Shown here: in pieces, positions 56,019 to 64,000 of the stretch | Layout: each line of letters starts with the position of its first letter | How positions within the stretch are numbered: the first letter of the stretch is position 1 | NCBI GenBank assembly: GCA_932521025.1 | Contig: OW051471.1 | Location: forward strand, 8,990,001 to 9,054,000 | Direction: 5' to 3' | DNA length: 64,000 nucleotides | Source of the DNA: Oscheius onirici | Taxonomy: Eukaryota > Nematoda > Chromadorea > Rhabditida > Rhabditidae | Program-made: the position numbers and the translations under genes | The notes under the pieces: generated by a model | Told to the model about the DNA's origin: nothing | The model's database searches: none | Seen by the model: the letters and a program-made list of their open reading frames with translations, nothing else

Positions 56019-57560
56019 TCAATCATACATAGGTGGTCTCATAAACATCGGAGTATCAACGACCATATTTTGAAGATATTGAGCACTTTCAATATCCGGC
56101 ATCTCGAGATATTCTTGACTTCCTTCCTCTCCTTCTTCGATTACTGCCACAGAGTGGGCAAAACGAACTCTGTAGACGGCATCATCTCTCAATATGGTCC
56201 TCATACTCGTCCTGTACCTAACTTGACTTTAGTGAGCACAACTTCTAACCTTTTCCGTATGATGCTGGTCTCTTCAAATTCAGAGTTGTCCATTTCCAGC
56301 TTGCTATAAGCCACGGATCGTGTGATCCGTTTTGTGACCCGGCGTAGGGTCGAATCTTTTCTCTCCACCGTTCTACTGCTTCTTAAAATATTTGTGCTAC
56401 TTTTCAAGCTCTTACGTGTGAAAATTCTTTGTAATCATGTGGAAAATGTGAGATCTGAAGGTGTGACTGAAGATGAACATCAGCGGGAAGGGCAAACTGT
56501 AGCCGATGCTGTACAGAATCAGCTAAAACTGTTAATTTTTAACTCTGAAAGAATAGATTTACCTTCAAAATCTGGTCGATTTGTCTGCCCTGTAGTAAAC
56601 AGAAAGTATAGTAGAGGTTTACCGGACTGTGCGCAATAACAGTTGAACTTAGTAAAGGGCGAAGATTGGCAAAAAGAGGTCTGTGTTTCACCACGTTGGG
56701 TGAACCGATCTTTGGCAGAACACATCTTTCAGAGAGTAGGAATCCAAAGCCGAAAATTGTGGTCAACCTGAGGGTTCAGTTGTTGCAGAGTTTTGGGAAG
56801 GACTCGCCAGAACATGATAACAGGGATCGACCTGATGATTTCCAGTTTGGTTGCATCTTTCTGAAGAACCTCGGAGAGACGAGCTCGACCAATCGCTGTT
56901 GTTCGGTTTCTGAACGAGGCATGAACATGAAAGAAGATCAGAAAAAGTTTTTCGTCTGAAAGTTTTTATTTTCAAACGCTTCCCTCTTTGCAGACAATTT
57001 TGAAGTAAGGATAGAACTTACCCAAGGATGCAGATATCGTAGTCCAGTTGATACTCAAAAGCCAACGATACGTTTGCGATGATACCGAAAGGAACAACCC
57101 AGCAAACTTTCCGCCAAGCCACCCATGGTAAAGTATTCCATCTTCGACAACGCTAAATTGTTTATGCTCTTGTAAAAACAAACTCTACCGTCACATAATT
57201 GACCAAAAGCTGCAATCTGACAGCAAAACAGAGATCCACAGAAGCTATCGCGAAATGACAGAATCCCAATAGGAGCGGCAATAAATTAGCTGCAATCCAT
57301 GTCTGGCCTCGTTGATATTGTTCTGTGAGCAATTTCAAGGGAAATGGAATCATGAAAAAGAGGAACTGGACGACGGCGAGGATACGGATGTAAGTGAAAC
57401 TGAGCTGAGTTCATTATTTGGTCAGAAAATGTTTAAACCTGGCAGTGCTCAGTTTCGCTCTCCCGGAAAAAGTAGAGAGAAGAGCAATGTTGGAAATTAC
57501 TCCCAGCGCCACTGACCCCAGTTGAAAAGAGACCGGACCATATCTTTCTGGCTGAAAAGC
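56019..57560 (-). CDS. Rhodopsin-like GPCR, peptide-receptor type (5' end uncertain)
   Basis: Exons reconstruct a seven-helix receptor. TM1 is LGSVALGVISNIALLSTF, with the Asn of helix 1. TM2 is YIRILAVVQFLFFMIPFPL. TM3 lies in NLLPLLLGFCHFAIASVDLC, followed by FAVRLQLLVNYVTRCRRW. TM4 is VCWVVPFGIIANVSLAFEY. The later part has ATKLEIIRSIPVIMFWRVL, LLSSTVIAHSPVNLYYTFCL and SIGYSLPFPLMFIFSHTFRS, an NPxxY-like end without the exact motif. The cytoplasmic tail has DNSEFEETSIIRKR and EEGEEGSQEYLEMPDIES, ending at 56019. The layout resembles nematode FMRFamide-type receptors. The N-terminal Met is unclear: an upstream ATG near 57639 is in another frame. Confidence 0.65.
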
Positions 57561-57974
57561 TTCAGCTGATTTTCTAGCATTGGATCACCTGTTGGATTTC
57601 GATGTCACTACACAATGGCCTAGCTGGCGTGGCAAAATATGGTCGAAAAGACATGGCGTTCTGTCGGCGACTGTGTAAATGACGTAGGAAGCGAGAGGAG
57701 AACCCTCAGCGCGAGAAAATTGCCACAATTTTGAGGGATCACAATATCGACTGACAGTTCAGAAACTATTATATTTGACATATAGGAGGTTTGTCAAGGC
57801 AGAGCGAGCGGTACAATTTCCGTACTGTGTAACTTTGGTTTTAGGGAGAACCGAGAAATGATACTTTTTTTATATTTTATTCAGTCAAATGTGCTGGGTT
57901 GTTGATAGGGTTGTTGTGCCGTTGTTGATGTTGCTCTTGATTCGATAATAACTCTCCACCCAAAATTTTCGTCA
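57561..57974. other. Intergenic, nothing recognised beyond possible GPCR 5' exon
   Basis: May include the true first exon of the GPCR (a frame starts MSFRPYFATPARPLCSD near 57651) but the phase does not match. An AATAAA on the minus strand near 57882 probably serves the small peptide gene. Confidence 0.4.
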
Positions 57975-58187
57975 TTAAGATTTCACAAGTATCATACGTG
58001 CAATGCAAACGGTTCCTTCTTGGATTAGTTCAGGAGGACAGACGCAGACTCCCATAGAGCAAACTGATCCTCCTGTGCATTCAACTCCAGGTTCACACGG
58101 AGCTCCAGGAAGGGCGTGAGGAATTCCTTCGACTGGAGCAGCGAAGAAGGTGAAGGCGAGGCAAACAGCGATGAAGAGACGAAGCAT
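57975..58187 (-). CDS. Small secreted cysteine-rich peptide, EB-module-like
   Basis: An intronless gene of 70 codons. MLRLFIAVCLAFTFFAAPVEG is a clear signal peptide. The mature part has six cysteines in an EGF/EB-like spacing: PGAPCEPGVECTGGSVC, SMGVCVCPPELIQEGTVC. EB modules occur singly or repeated in nematode secreted proteins. Here a single module makes a mature peptide of about 49 residues. The start is supported by the signal peptide, a TTTAAAAAG box about 30 bp upstream, and three GATA sites about 100 bp upstream. Role unknown; defence or matrix are guesses. Confidence 0.75.
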   Translation of the reverse strand: MLRLFIAVCLAFTFFAAPVEGIPHALPGAPCEPGVECTGGSVCSMGVCVCPPELIQEGTVCIARMILVKS

Positions 58188-58283
58188 TTTGTTGCGTTGT
58201 AGAACGGAACATCCAGCTCTTTTTAAAGGCTCCGGAATCGTCTATGAACCAACACGAAAGAATTGTTGTCATTCGTCCACATA

Positions 58284-58318
58284 AAGATAAGCAAAAGATA
58301 GAGTAAACTCGAGATAAA
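58284..58318 (-). promoter_or_regulatory. Cluster of three GATA motifs
   Basis: AGATAAG, AGATAG and AGATAAA within 35 bp, about 100 bp upstream of the small peptide gene starting at 58187. This is typical of ELT-2-driven intestinal promoters in C. elegans; activity here is inferred. Confidence 0.45.
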
Positions 58319-58836
58319 ATCAGGCCATTATGCAAATCGTATTGTATTGCAAAGAGTATATAAATATATTTGAACGACTGTCATTACAGCAGTCCCTCTG
58401 CTCATTGTCAGTCGGCGGCTTTGTGTCTTACTTCACTTTTACAGAAACAGTTAGGATAAAAGAGCCAATGATCAAATTTTTTATTACCACTTGCGTTTTT
58501 ATGCTATCGTTAAATTTTAAGGTACGCTCTTTGAAAGATATGAGAACAGAAAACGTGGCATTTTGGGAAACTCCATACGGTCACATTCGATCACTGACGA
58601 AACGCATCAGCAGTTGGTCGTCCTGATAAAATCAAAATGAAAGTGAACAAAACAAAGGATACGTAATCCAGAATTGACTAGAGCCTTGCCCTGTGGAAGG
58701 TGCTTAGTGTCCCTTCAACAGTCAGCTGAACGCAGCTGTTCTAAGTATCTTCAGTCACATTCATGGAATAGTTTTTATCGTGAAAATGAGACAACATATT
58801 TGCTTTAAATATCAGAGGTTGCCCCCAATCTTAACG
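58319..58836. other. Intergenic between two small secreted peptide genes
   Basis: About 520 bp, with divergent genes on either side. The plus-strand frame 58330-58626 has no domain or splice support. A CTGATAA site lies at 58622-58628. Confidence 0.45.
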
Positions 58837-59149
58837 ATGTATTCTCCTACTTTACTTCTACTCCTCGGTTTCTTCTGGCTTTCCGGGTTCACTGAAGCTG
58901 AGCCAGGCGTGGACGTTTCTGTAAGTTTGTTCCTGTCATTTTAAAAAGATACTTAAGGTGGATCCTGGAAAAATTGTCGATGATGCTGGCTGCTGGTTTG
59001 ACTGTGACCACTGTCATGGAAGAGCCGGCCGTCGGATCACAGCCTGTTGGAAGAATGACTGGCGTCGTCGTGATGAACGCTGTGGTGCTGAGAGCGACCG
59101 ATACTCTTTTGCTCATCCTTGGGGAGGAAGATGTTACTGCTGCCCCTGA
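58837..59149 (+). CDS. Small secreted Arg/Trp/Cys-rich peptide, unrecognised
   Basis: Two exons give about 92 residues. The signal peptide MYSPTLLLLLGFFWLSGFTE is followed by AEPGVDVSVDPGKIVDD and a compact domain with eight cysteines. That domain includes GCWFDCDHCHGRAGRRITAC, WKNDWRRRDERCGAES and HPWGGRCYCCP at the C-terminus. The single intron (gtaagt..ttaag) keeps phase. The domain is rich in Arg, His and Trp and probably makes four disulphides. I do not recognise the fold; composition and size recall secreted antimicrobial or defensin-like peptides, which is only inference. It is divergent to the EB-like peptide gene, 650 bp away. Confidence 0.7.
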
Positions 59150-59668
59150 ATGAAGAATGAATGAGAGTTTTACTCTCAATACTGATAAAATCGTACTGTA
59201 TGTGTTTAAACTTCTTCTCGCTTGAGAGTATCCACTTTAAATTGCTCCCAGGTCTCTGTGTGTGTGTGTCTGTCTGTCGGAAGCTTTAATTGGCAATCAA
59301 AATGGAGCAATTTGTGCGCACACTTAAGGGGAAAGGAGTTAGTGCAACAAGTTTAGACAAGTCACTATTGGGAGACAAGTGCGAAGACTTTGCTTCTGAT
59401 TTTGGTAGTTCCTATACAGAAACGGTTTTCAAGTGGCTCAGGCAAAGGAAAAAAAGGGGGGATAGTAGGTAACTTTAGCCCTGGAAGGGCATTGCCAACC
59501 TTGTGTCCTAAATGTTCTACAAAAATCGTCTAGTTGCTGATTGTTTCACTATTCCTGAACAAATGAAATTACACTGGTACCAGCAATCAACAATTAGCCA
59601 GTAATGCAGTATGTGGCAACACCCTCTTAACAACTACTATTATTGGCTGTTCAATCTTCGGACTTGGA
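59150..59668. other. Intergenic with GT/CT microsatellite
   Basis: Contains (gt)n(ctgt)n at about 59258-59279. A 60-codon frame at 59290-59472 (MEQFVRTLKGKGVSATSL) has no other support. No RNA gene seen. Confidence 0.45.
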
Positions 59669-60893
59669 ATGAACAGTTTTCTCCAATTATTATATTTTCT
59701 ATTCCCCGTTGTCTCTGATATATACGTTGTATTTCTTACGTTCGCCATTTGGAAAAGATCTCCGAAGCCGATGCATTTCCTGAAAAGATTTATTCTCAAA
59801 ATGACGGTACTTGTCCATTATTCGATGACGACTAATTTTCAGATACTCGATGTTGTGAGCTTTCATGTGGCTTCATGGCTTCTTATGGTCGACCTATACC
59901 TTCCACTATTTCTTTTCAAAATGAACGGACTGGCCAAGTATTTTGAAAAAGGACCTGCAGTCTTCTCGGTATTCGTCAATATGAATCAGCGAATAAAATA
60001 AGTTCAGTTTTTCTCTATGTGCATTCTATGCATTTCATCTTATCTTTCTTTTTTCGAATGTATCGTTGCACGAATGGTTGTGGCATTCAGCGTTGAAACT
60101 GTCGTGCATTTCTTCAGGTTTGCTGTGAACTAATTGAGCTATAGTTTCAGTTCATGGACCTACCATTTAATACCTCTAGCTCTTAGTGTATCGCTATCTT
60201 TTGGAATCTTTCTTCCAATGCTGGCTGACAGAAAGGTAAGTATTAGAATAATCACTAAACAAAGTGAGCGAAACCAGTTTCTTTTCATAACATGTTAGTG
60301 GGTTTTTAACTTTTTTTAAGAAGCTAATTGAAATGGCAAATGAATTAAATGCAACCGATATCCTCTTCAAGATAGACCTAGAAAACGATGCGTACATTTG
60401 CTTTGATAATAGGAGGCGCCCATCAATGCTCGGTTCGTTTCTGCTTGGGCTTTTGTGAATTGCAATTTATAGTATCGCCGATACTGTTCTGCGTATTTCT
60501 GGTCCTCCTCTGTCTATTCACATACGCAACCCATAAACGTATCTTCCGCGAAGCAGGACATTCTTCTTCGGAGACGATGAAACTTCAGAAAAGTCTGTCG
60601 GTTTTGTTTGCAGTGCAGGTACCTTACTTCGAAAAGACTTTACAATGTTCCAACAGATAACACTACCTACTCTGTTGTTGATACTTCCAATGACAACCTT
60701 CTTCATCCTTACGACTGTTTCATCCAACATTTCCTTGAGTCTCAAATTCTTTAGAGACAGCGTCTTTGATTTCATCAAATTAACTTATTATCTTTACTAT
60801 ATGGTCAATCCTTTAGCCACTCTCGTGATCATCAAGCCCTACAGAGAATTTCTGACTGGATTTACACGTGCTCAAATATTGAAGTTATATTAA
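59669..60893 (+). pseudogene. srh/str-superfamily chemoreceptor with one frameshift
   Basis: The start MNSFLQLLYFLFPVVSDIYV is typical of srh-type N-termini. KRSPKPMHFLKRFILKM, SFHVASWLLMVDLYLPLFLF, CISSYLSFFECIVARMVVAF and LALSVSLSFGIFLPMLADRK follow in phase. After DAYICFDNRRRPSMLGSFLL the frame breaks near 60448 and resumes one base off in ELQFIVSPILFCVFLVLLC, then LQKSLSVLFAVQ, TLPTLLLILPMTTFFILTTV and NPLATLVIIKPYREFLTGF, with the 'kPYR' C-terminal signature. It ends at TAA 60893. The rest being intact suggests a recent pseudogene, a strain allele or a base-call error. Confidence 0.7.
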
Positions 60894-60997
60894 AAAAAAT
60901 ACAGTACAACAGTACTAATAAACTCAACTGTGTCTGGTTCAAAAATCACTAATTTACAAACAGAGTAAATCAGAAAACGTCGCTGATTAAACCTAGG

Positions 60998-61252
60998 CAG
61001 TGAAGCAGGGGCCCGGATAGTCAAGTGGATAGGATGACAGTCTATGAAGAAAGCGATCGCAAGTTCAATCCCGGGTGGTAGTACACGAAGGTAGTCTACC
61101 CTGGCATCTCTCGCCAGCCTAGCCTATCCAGCGGATCCCGTAGCTTGAGCAACTCAACGCGCTTAGCATCACTCCAAGAACCCTCCTATTCGGATGTGAT
61201 CTCGGTCAGGTGAACTGCCTTGAATAAACAGTTTTTTTTAAACAGTGAAGCA
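60998..61252 (+). mobile_element. tRNA-derived SINE with 10-bp target-site duplication
   Basis: The body (61008-61242) starts with a tRNA-like head: GCCCGGATAGTCAAGTGGAT (A-box region) and AAGTTCAATCCCGGG (B box). A non-tRNA body follows, then a 3' end with 'ttgaataaacag' and a T run. The identical 10-mer cagtgaagca flanks it at 60998-61007 and 61243-61252. Head structure plus a target-site duplication are direct evidence for a SINE inserted by target-primed reverse transcription. Confidence 0.8.
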
Positions 61253-61374
61253 CTGAACTAATTTGAGCACTCTGAACCCCGGTCGTGTTTTCACAAATGG
61301 CACTCTGGACTCGCTAATTGAATAGTGGGGATGCAGTTTGAAACAACTCCCAAATTTCTGTTCTCTAAGTTAAC

Positions 61375-62534
61375 ATGTTGCTCAGCTACTCGTCGTTGGT
61401 GCTGTCTGTCTGTTTTGGTAAGATGTTTTGATTCAGATTGAAGAGTTTCATTCAAGCTAGATTGTTACCCACAAACAGATCCGAAAAGCATCTTTTTTTC
61501 AGTAGTATGTTTAGCAATGCGACCAATTTACGGAGCAGGAGTCGAAGATCGCCTAACAATGGATCTCTTTCGTGGTTACAATTCTCTTGTTCAACCAGTC
61601 AAGAACATCTCTGAACTGCCCATGATAGTCAGAGTGGCCATGCAACTTGTTCTTCTCATCAATGTGGTATGATTTTTGCTGTGCTGTCAACAAAAAAGTT
61701 CAGGACGAACGAGAACAAATAATGCACACCAATGTTTGGCTGACTTTGGTAACTATTTTCTCGTTGAAACACGAATATTTAGAAGTGGTTCGACTACCAA
61801 CTTCGATGGAATCCAAAAGATTACGAGGATATAACACAGATTCGGGTAGCTCCTGACAAAATTTGGCTTCCAGACATTGTATTATTCAACAAGTAAGTAG
61901 AAAATAACGTTTCGGATAAAGATATTTAGTGCTGATGGTACATACGAAATGTCATTTATGTCAAACGCAGTGATCTACAACACTGGAGAAATTCTCTGGG
62001 TTCCTCCTGCCATATATAAAAGCAGTTGTATCATAGGTTTGTTCCCATGAATTTGTTAAAAAAACTTTTTAGACGTGGAGTACTTCCCGTTCGACGACCA
62101 GCAATGCAACTTGATTTTTGGAAGCTGGACGGTAATTGCTTTTTCGATGTAATACCAGCCGTCTACGACGGCTGTCGCCGCCCTGGGGCCTGCGGCGCTC
62201 AGAAGTGCGAAGAATGTTGTCCAAACATTAAATTTCTCGTCCCCAAGTTCAAAACTAACTATCTAATCCTAAGAAAAGCTAACTTGTCCTGACTTGTTCG
62301 TGGCCATGGACAAACAAACACAAATAAACAGTCCACCGCAGACACCACTGCACTTTAGTAGTAGAGAGATGTTGCAAAAATTTAGTATAGCAAGAGAGAA
62401 ATCAAGCTGGATCATGTGCATTCGGATCGTGTTGACTTCTCCGAGTACTCAACCAGCAGCATTTGGGACATGATCGATGCACCGGCTGTTCTCACTGAAG
62501 ATGGGAGCAAAGTGGAGTTCCAGATAAAGATAAG
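61375..62534 (+). CDS. Nicotinic-type cys-loop ligand-gated channel subunit (5' part)
   Basis: The extracellular half of an acetylcholine-receptor-like subunit. The signal peptide [14 protein letters not shown] splices to [20 protein letters not shown]. Then come [47 protein letters not shown] and [20 protein letters not shown]. The cys-loop [15 protein letters not shown] and LIFGSWT are clear. A later exon (about 62390-62534) reads [20 protein letters not shown] and [19 protein letters not shown], ending at QIKIR just before TM1. The four membrane helices are not found in the remaining 1.4 kb, so the gene either continues past the window or is truncated. No double-Cys alpha motif is seen in the visible part. 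Confidence 0.8.
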
Positions 62535-63518
62535 GTGGGCACAAATGATTGAAGACATACGAAACATTTGACTAGCCAGTTAATGTTGCAAATTGCTAGA
62601 CCCGTATTTTATATCAACCCGGAATGACTATAGTAACGTGTAATTGCACCACCGGTGGATTTGGTTTTGCCTTCAATTAGTGCGAAACGCGTTTAGCATA
62701 AAATCGCGCGTACCGCGCGTCAACAGCATTTTCAGGTTTCGGGACCAAGTCTATCGGATTCAGCGTAAAATATTACCCCTAGAAACTTATTTTCAAGAAA
62801 TTTGGTCGAAGAAAAAAAAAGTTAGCCAAAATGTTCTGTTTCCAAAACGTCCGCCGTCCGGCGTCCTGTGTACGCGATTTGCGCTCTCATTTTTTGACCT
62901 ACAAGGCTTAAACTTTGGTTATCGGTGTAATTTTTCCGACCCTACCGGAAGGGTCTTTTCGTTTTTCGATTTGAGACCCGGATCATACCTCTACGCCCTG
63001 CATTTTTGGACAAATTTTTTTACAGAAAAAGTTAGTGTATTGCTAAGAGTCGCCACTCCACCCACGCTACCCAAGTTCGATTCCGCCTTACTGTAAAAAT
63101 TCCTAAAAAAAATTTCTAACCAATGCAGACTCGATCCTTTCTTGGAGTAGCTCGACATCAGTACGTTAAAGTTCTGGCCGGTCTGGTGTTTGTACGAAAA
63201 ATGAGCCGGACCGTACCGAAAAAGATGGTTCACACTTTTTGCTAGTGTATGGAGAGCTACTATTCGTAAATTCTTTGAATTTTGACAAAAAGAGAACAAT
63301 CTGGATCTGTGAAAAAGAGGATTCTTTGAAGAAGAAGGGATTTGTCTTTGCTCCTTGTTTTACTGAACGAACAAAAAGAGAACAATTCTTTTGTGTGAAC
63401 TACGCAACTGAACAAAAAGAGAATAATAGCTCTTACAAAAGTCAAATCCTCGTCTTTTCTCATAGCATTACTCTTTTATTGCCAGCTCCAGGAAACCTGA
63501 TTGTAACATCGAAGAAAA
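62535..63518. other. Intron or intergenic, no exon found
   Basis: Follows the receptor exon donor (ataag|gtgggc). I see no TM1 exon. The motif 'aacaaaaagagaayaat' recurs three times (about 63286, 63370, 63411). A B-box-like gttcgattccg lies at about 63076 without a clear A box. Confidence 0.4.
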
Positions 63519-64000
63519 CGCAATACGTTTGACCCACAGCCAAAAATGAGCAGTGAACAATGTTTAGCGCTCAACGATACATTATTTTTAGTGACATGAA
63601 ACTGCTGTGAACCAAGGAATATTAGGCTGAGAAGTTTGTGAAGAAGAAGAAACCGGAGAAAAATAACAAGATTCTCTCCCAATGAAAAACTTATTTTCCA
63701 ACTCTTGTCCCTAACTCGACAGCACTCTCTCCTCACGCTTATGCAGTTTGTGGAACAGACGATAAAAGAGTGATGCTATGAGAAAGATGCCTCTACTCGT
63801 TGTATCCGATATCAACTAGATCCCTTTGCTATCAGTGTAATAAAAACATCGGGAAAATTTCTGTAACTGGATTCCCTTCACAAACTTCTCAGCCTAATAT
63901 TCCTTGGTTCACAGCAGTTTCATGTCACTAAAAATAATGTATCGTTGAGCGCTAAACATTGTTCACTGCTCATTTTTGGCTGTGGGCCAAACGTATTGCG
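63519..64000. repeat. Large inverted repeat, 125-bp arms, cut by the window end
   Basis: The left arm 63519-63643 and right arm 63876-64000 are reverse complements with a single mismatch (gaccc versus ggccc). They are separated by 232 bp without an ORF. The right arm runs to the last base of the window, so the true length is unknown. Possible explanations are a foldback/TIR transposon in the receptor intron or an assembly hairpin artefact. Confidence 0.9.

Noticed and set aside
1..64000. CRISPR arrays, rRNA, bacterial-type operons
   Set aside because: No regularly spaced repeats or rRNA-like sequence; gene structure is eukaryotic throughout.

Overview
The window reads as nuclear DNA of a rhabditid (clade V) nematode, close to Caenorhabditis or its relatives. 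Genes are compact and split by many 35-60 nt GT-AG introns ending in (T)TTCAG. Several start codons sit just after a TTTCAG-like site, as expected for spliced-leader trans-splicing. The gene families are nematode ones: srx and srh-like chemoreceptors, CAP/SCL secreted proteins, C-type lectin-like and ground-like proteins, P-glycoproteins and nicotinic-type cys-loop receptors. I see no prokaryotic features, CRISPR array or rRNA.

Layout. 1-781: 3' part of a UBASH3/TULA-like histidine phosphatase (minus). 1.0-7.6 kb: full-length ABCA transporter (minus). 8.3-13.0 kb: a small gene and an alpha-carbonic anhydrase (minus) that lacks one zinc ligand; a large intron of it holds an unrelated plus-strand gene and a foldback repeat. 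15-21 kb: srx receptor, C-type lectin-like protein, SCL/CAP protein, and an F-box-like gene with a frame break. 21.3-23.7 kb: glycine N-acyltransferase-like gene (minus) whose intron is full of repeats. 23.6-25.6 kb: decayed, intronless open frames I cannot identify. 25.6-31.2 kb: P-glycoprotein (plus). 31.7-34.3 kb: an apparently active carbonic anhydrase and a coiled-coil/SH2 protein. 34.6-39.1 kb: three tandem secreted paralogues, each with a TATA-like box, two of them apparently damaged. 41.7-43.8 kb: flavin monoamine oxidase, followed by a dead RTE-type retrotransposon fragment. 45.2-50.0 kb: three short-chain dehydrogenases. 50.2-51.9 kb: a stonustoxin (SNTX)-family MACPF homologue with an in-frame stop. 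52-57.6 kb: ground-like secreted protein, a multipass membrane protein and a rhodopsin-type GPCR (all minus). 58-59.2 kb: two small cysteine-rich secreted peptides. 59.7-60.9 kb: srh-like receptor with a frameshift. 61.0 kb: a tRNA-derived SINE with a target-site duplication. 61.4 kb onward: 5' part of a nicotinic-type receptor subunit. The window ends inside a 125-bp inverted repeat.

Together the genes suggest an environment-facing region: chemoreception, xenobiotic export and metabolism (ABCA, P-glycoprotein, SDRs, acyltransferase, monoamine oxidase) and secreted defence-like proteins. No operon is obvious. Best leads are the SNTX-like gene, the zinc-ligand-deficient carbonic anhydrase with its nested gene, the Arg/Trp-rich cysteine peptide at 58.8 kb, the TSD-flanked SINE, and repeats that share a core but differ in their ends. 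Several otherwise intact genes carry a single stop or one-base frame break, so recent pseudogenes or base-call errors must both be considered.
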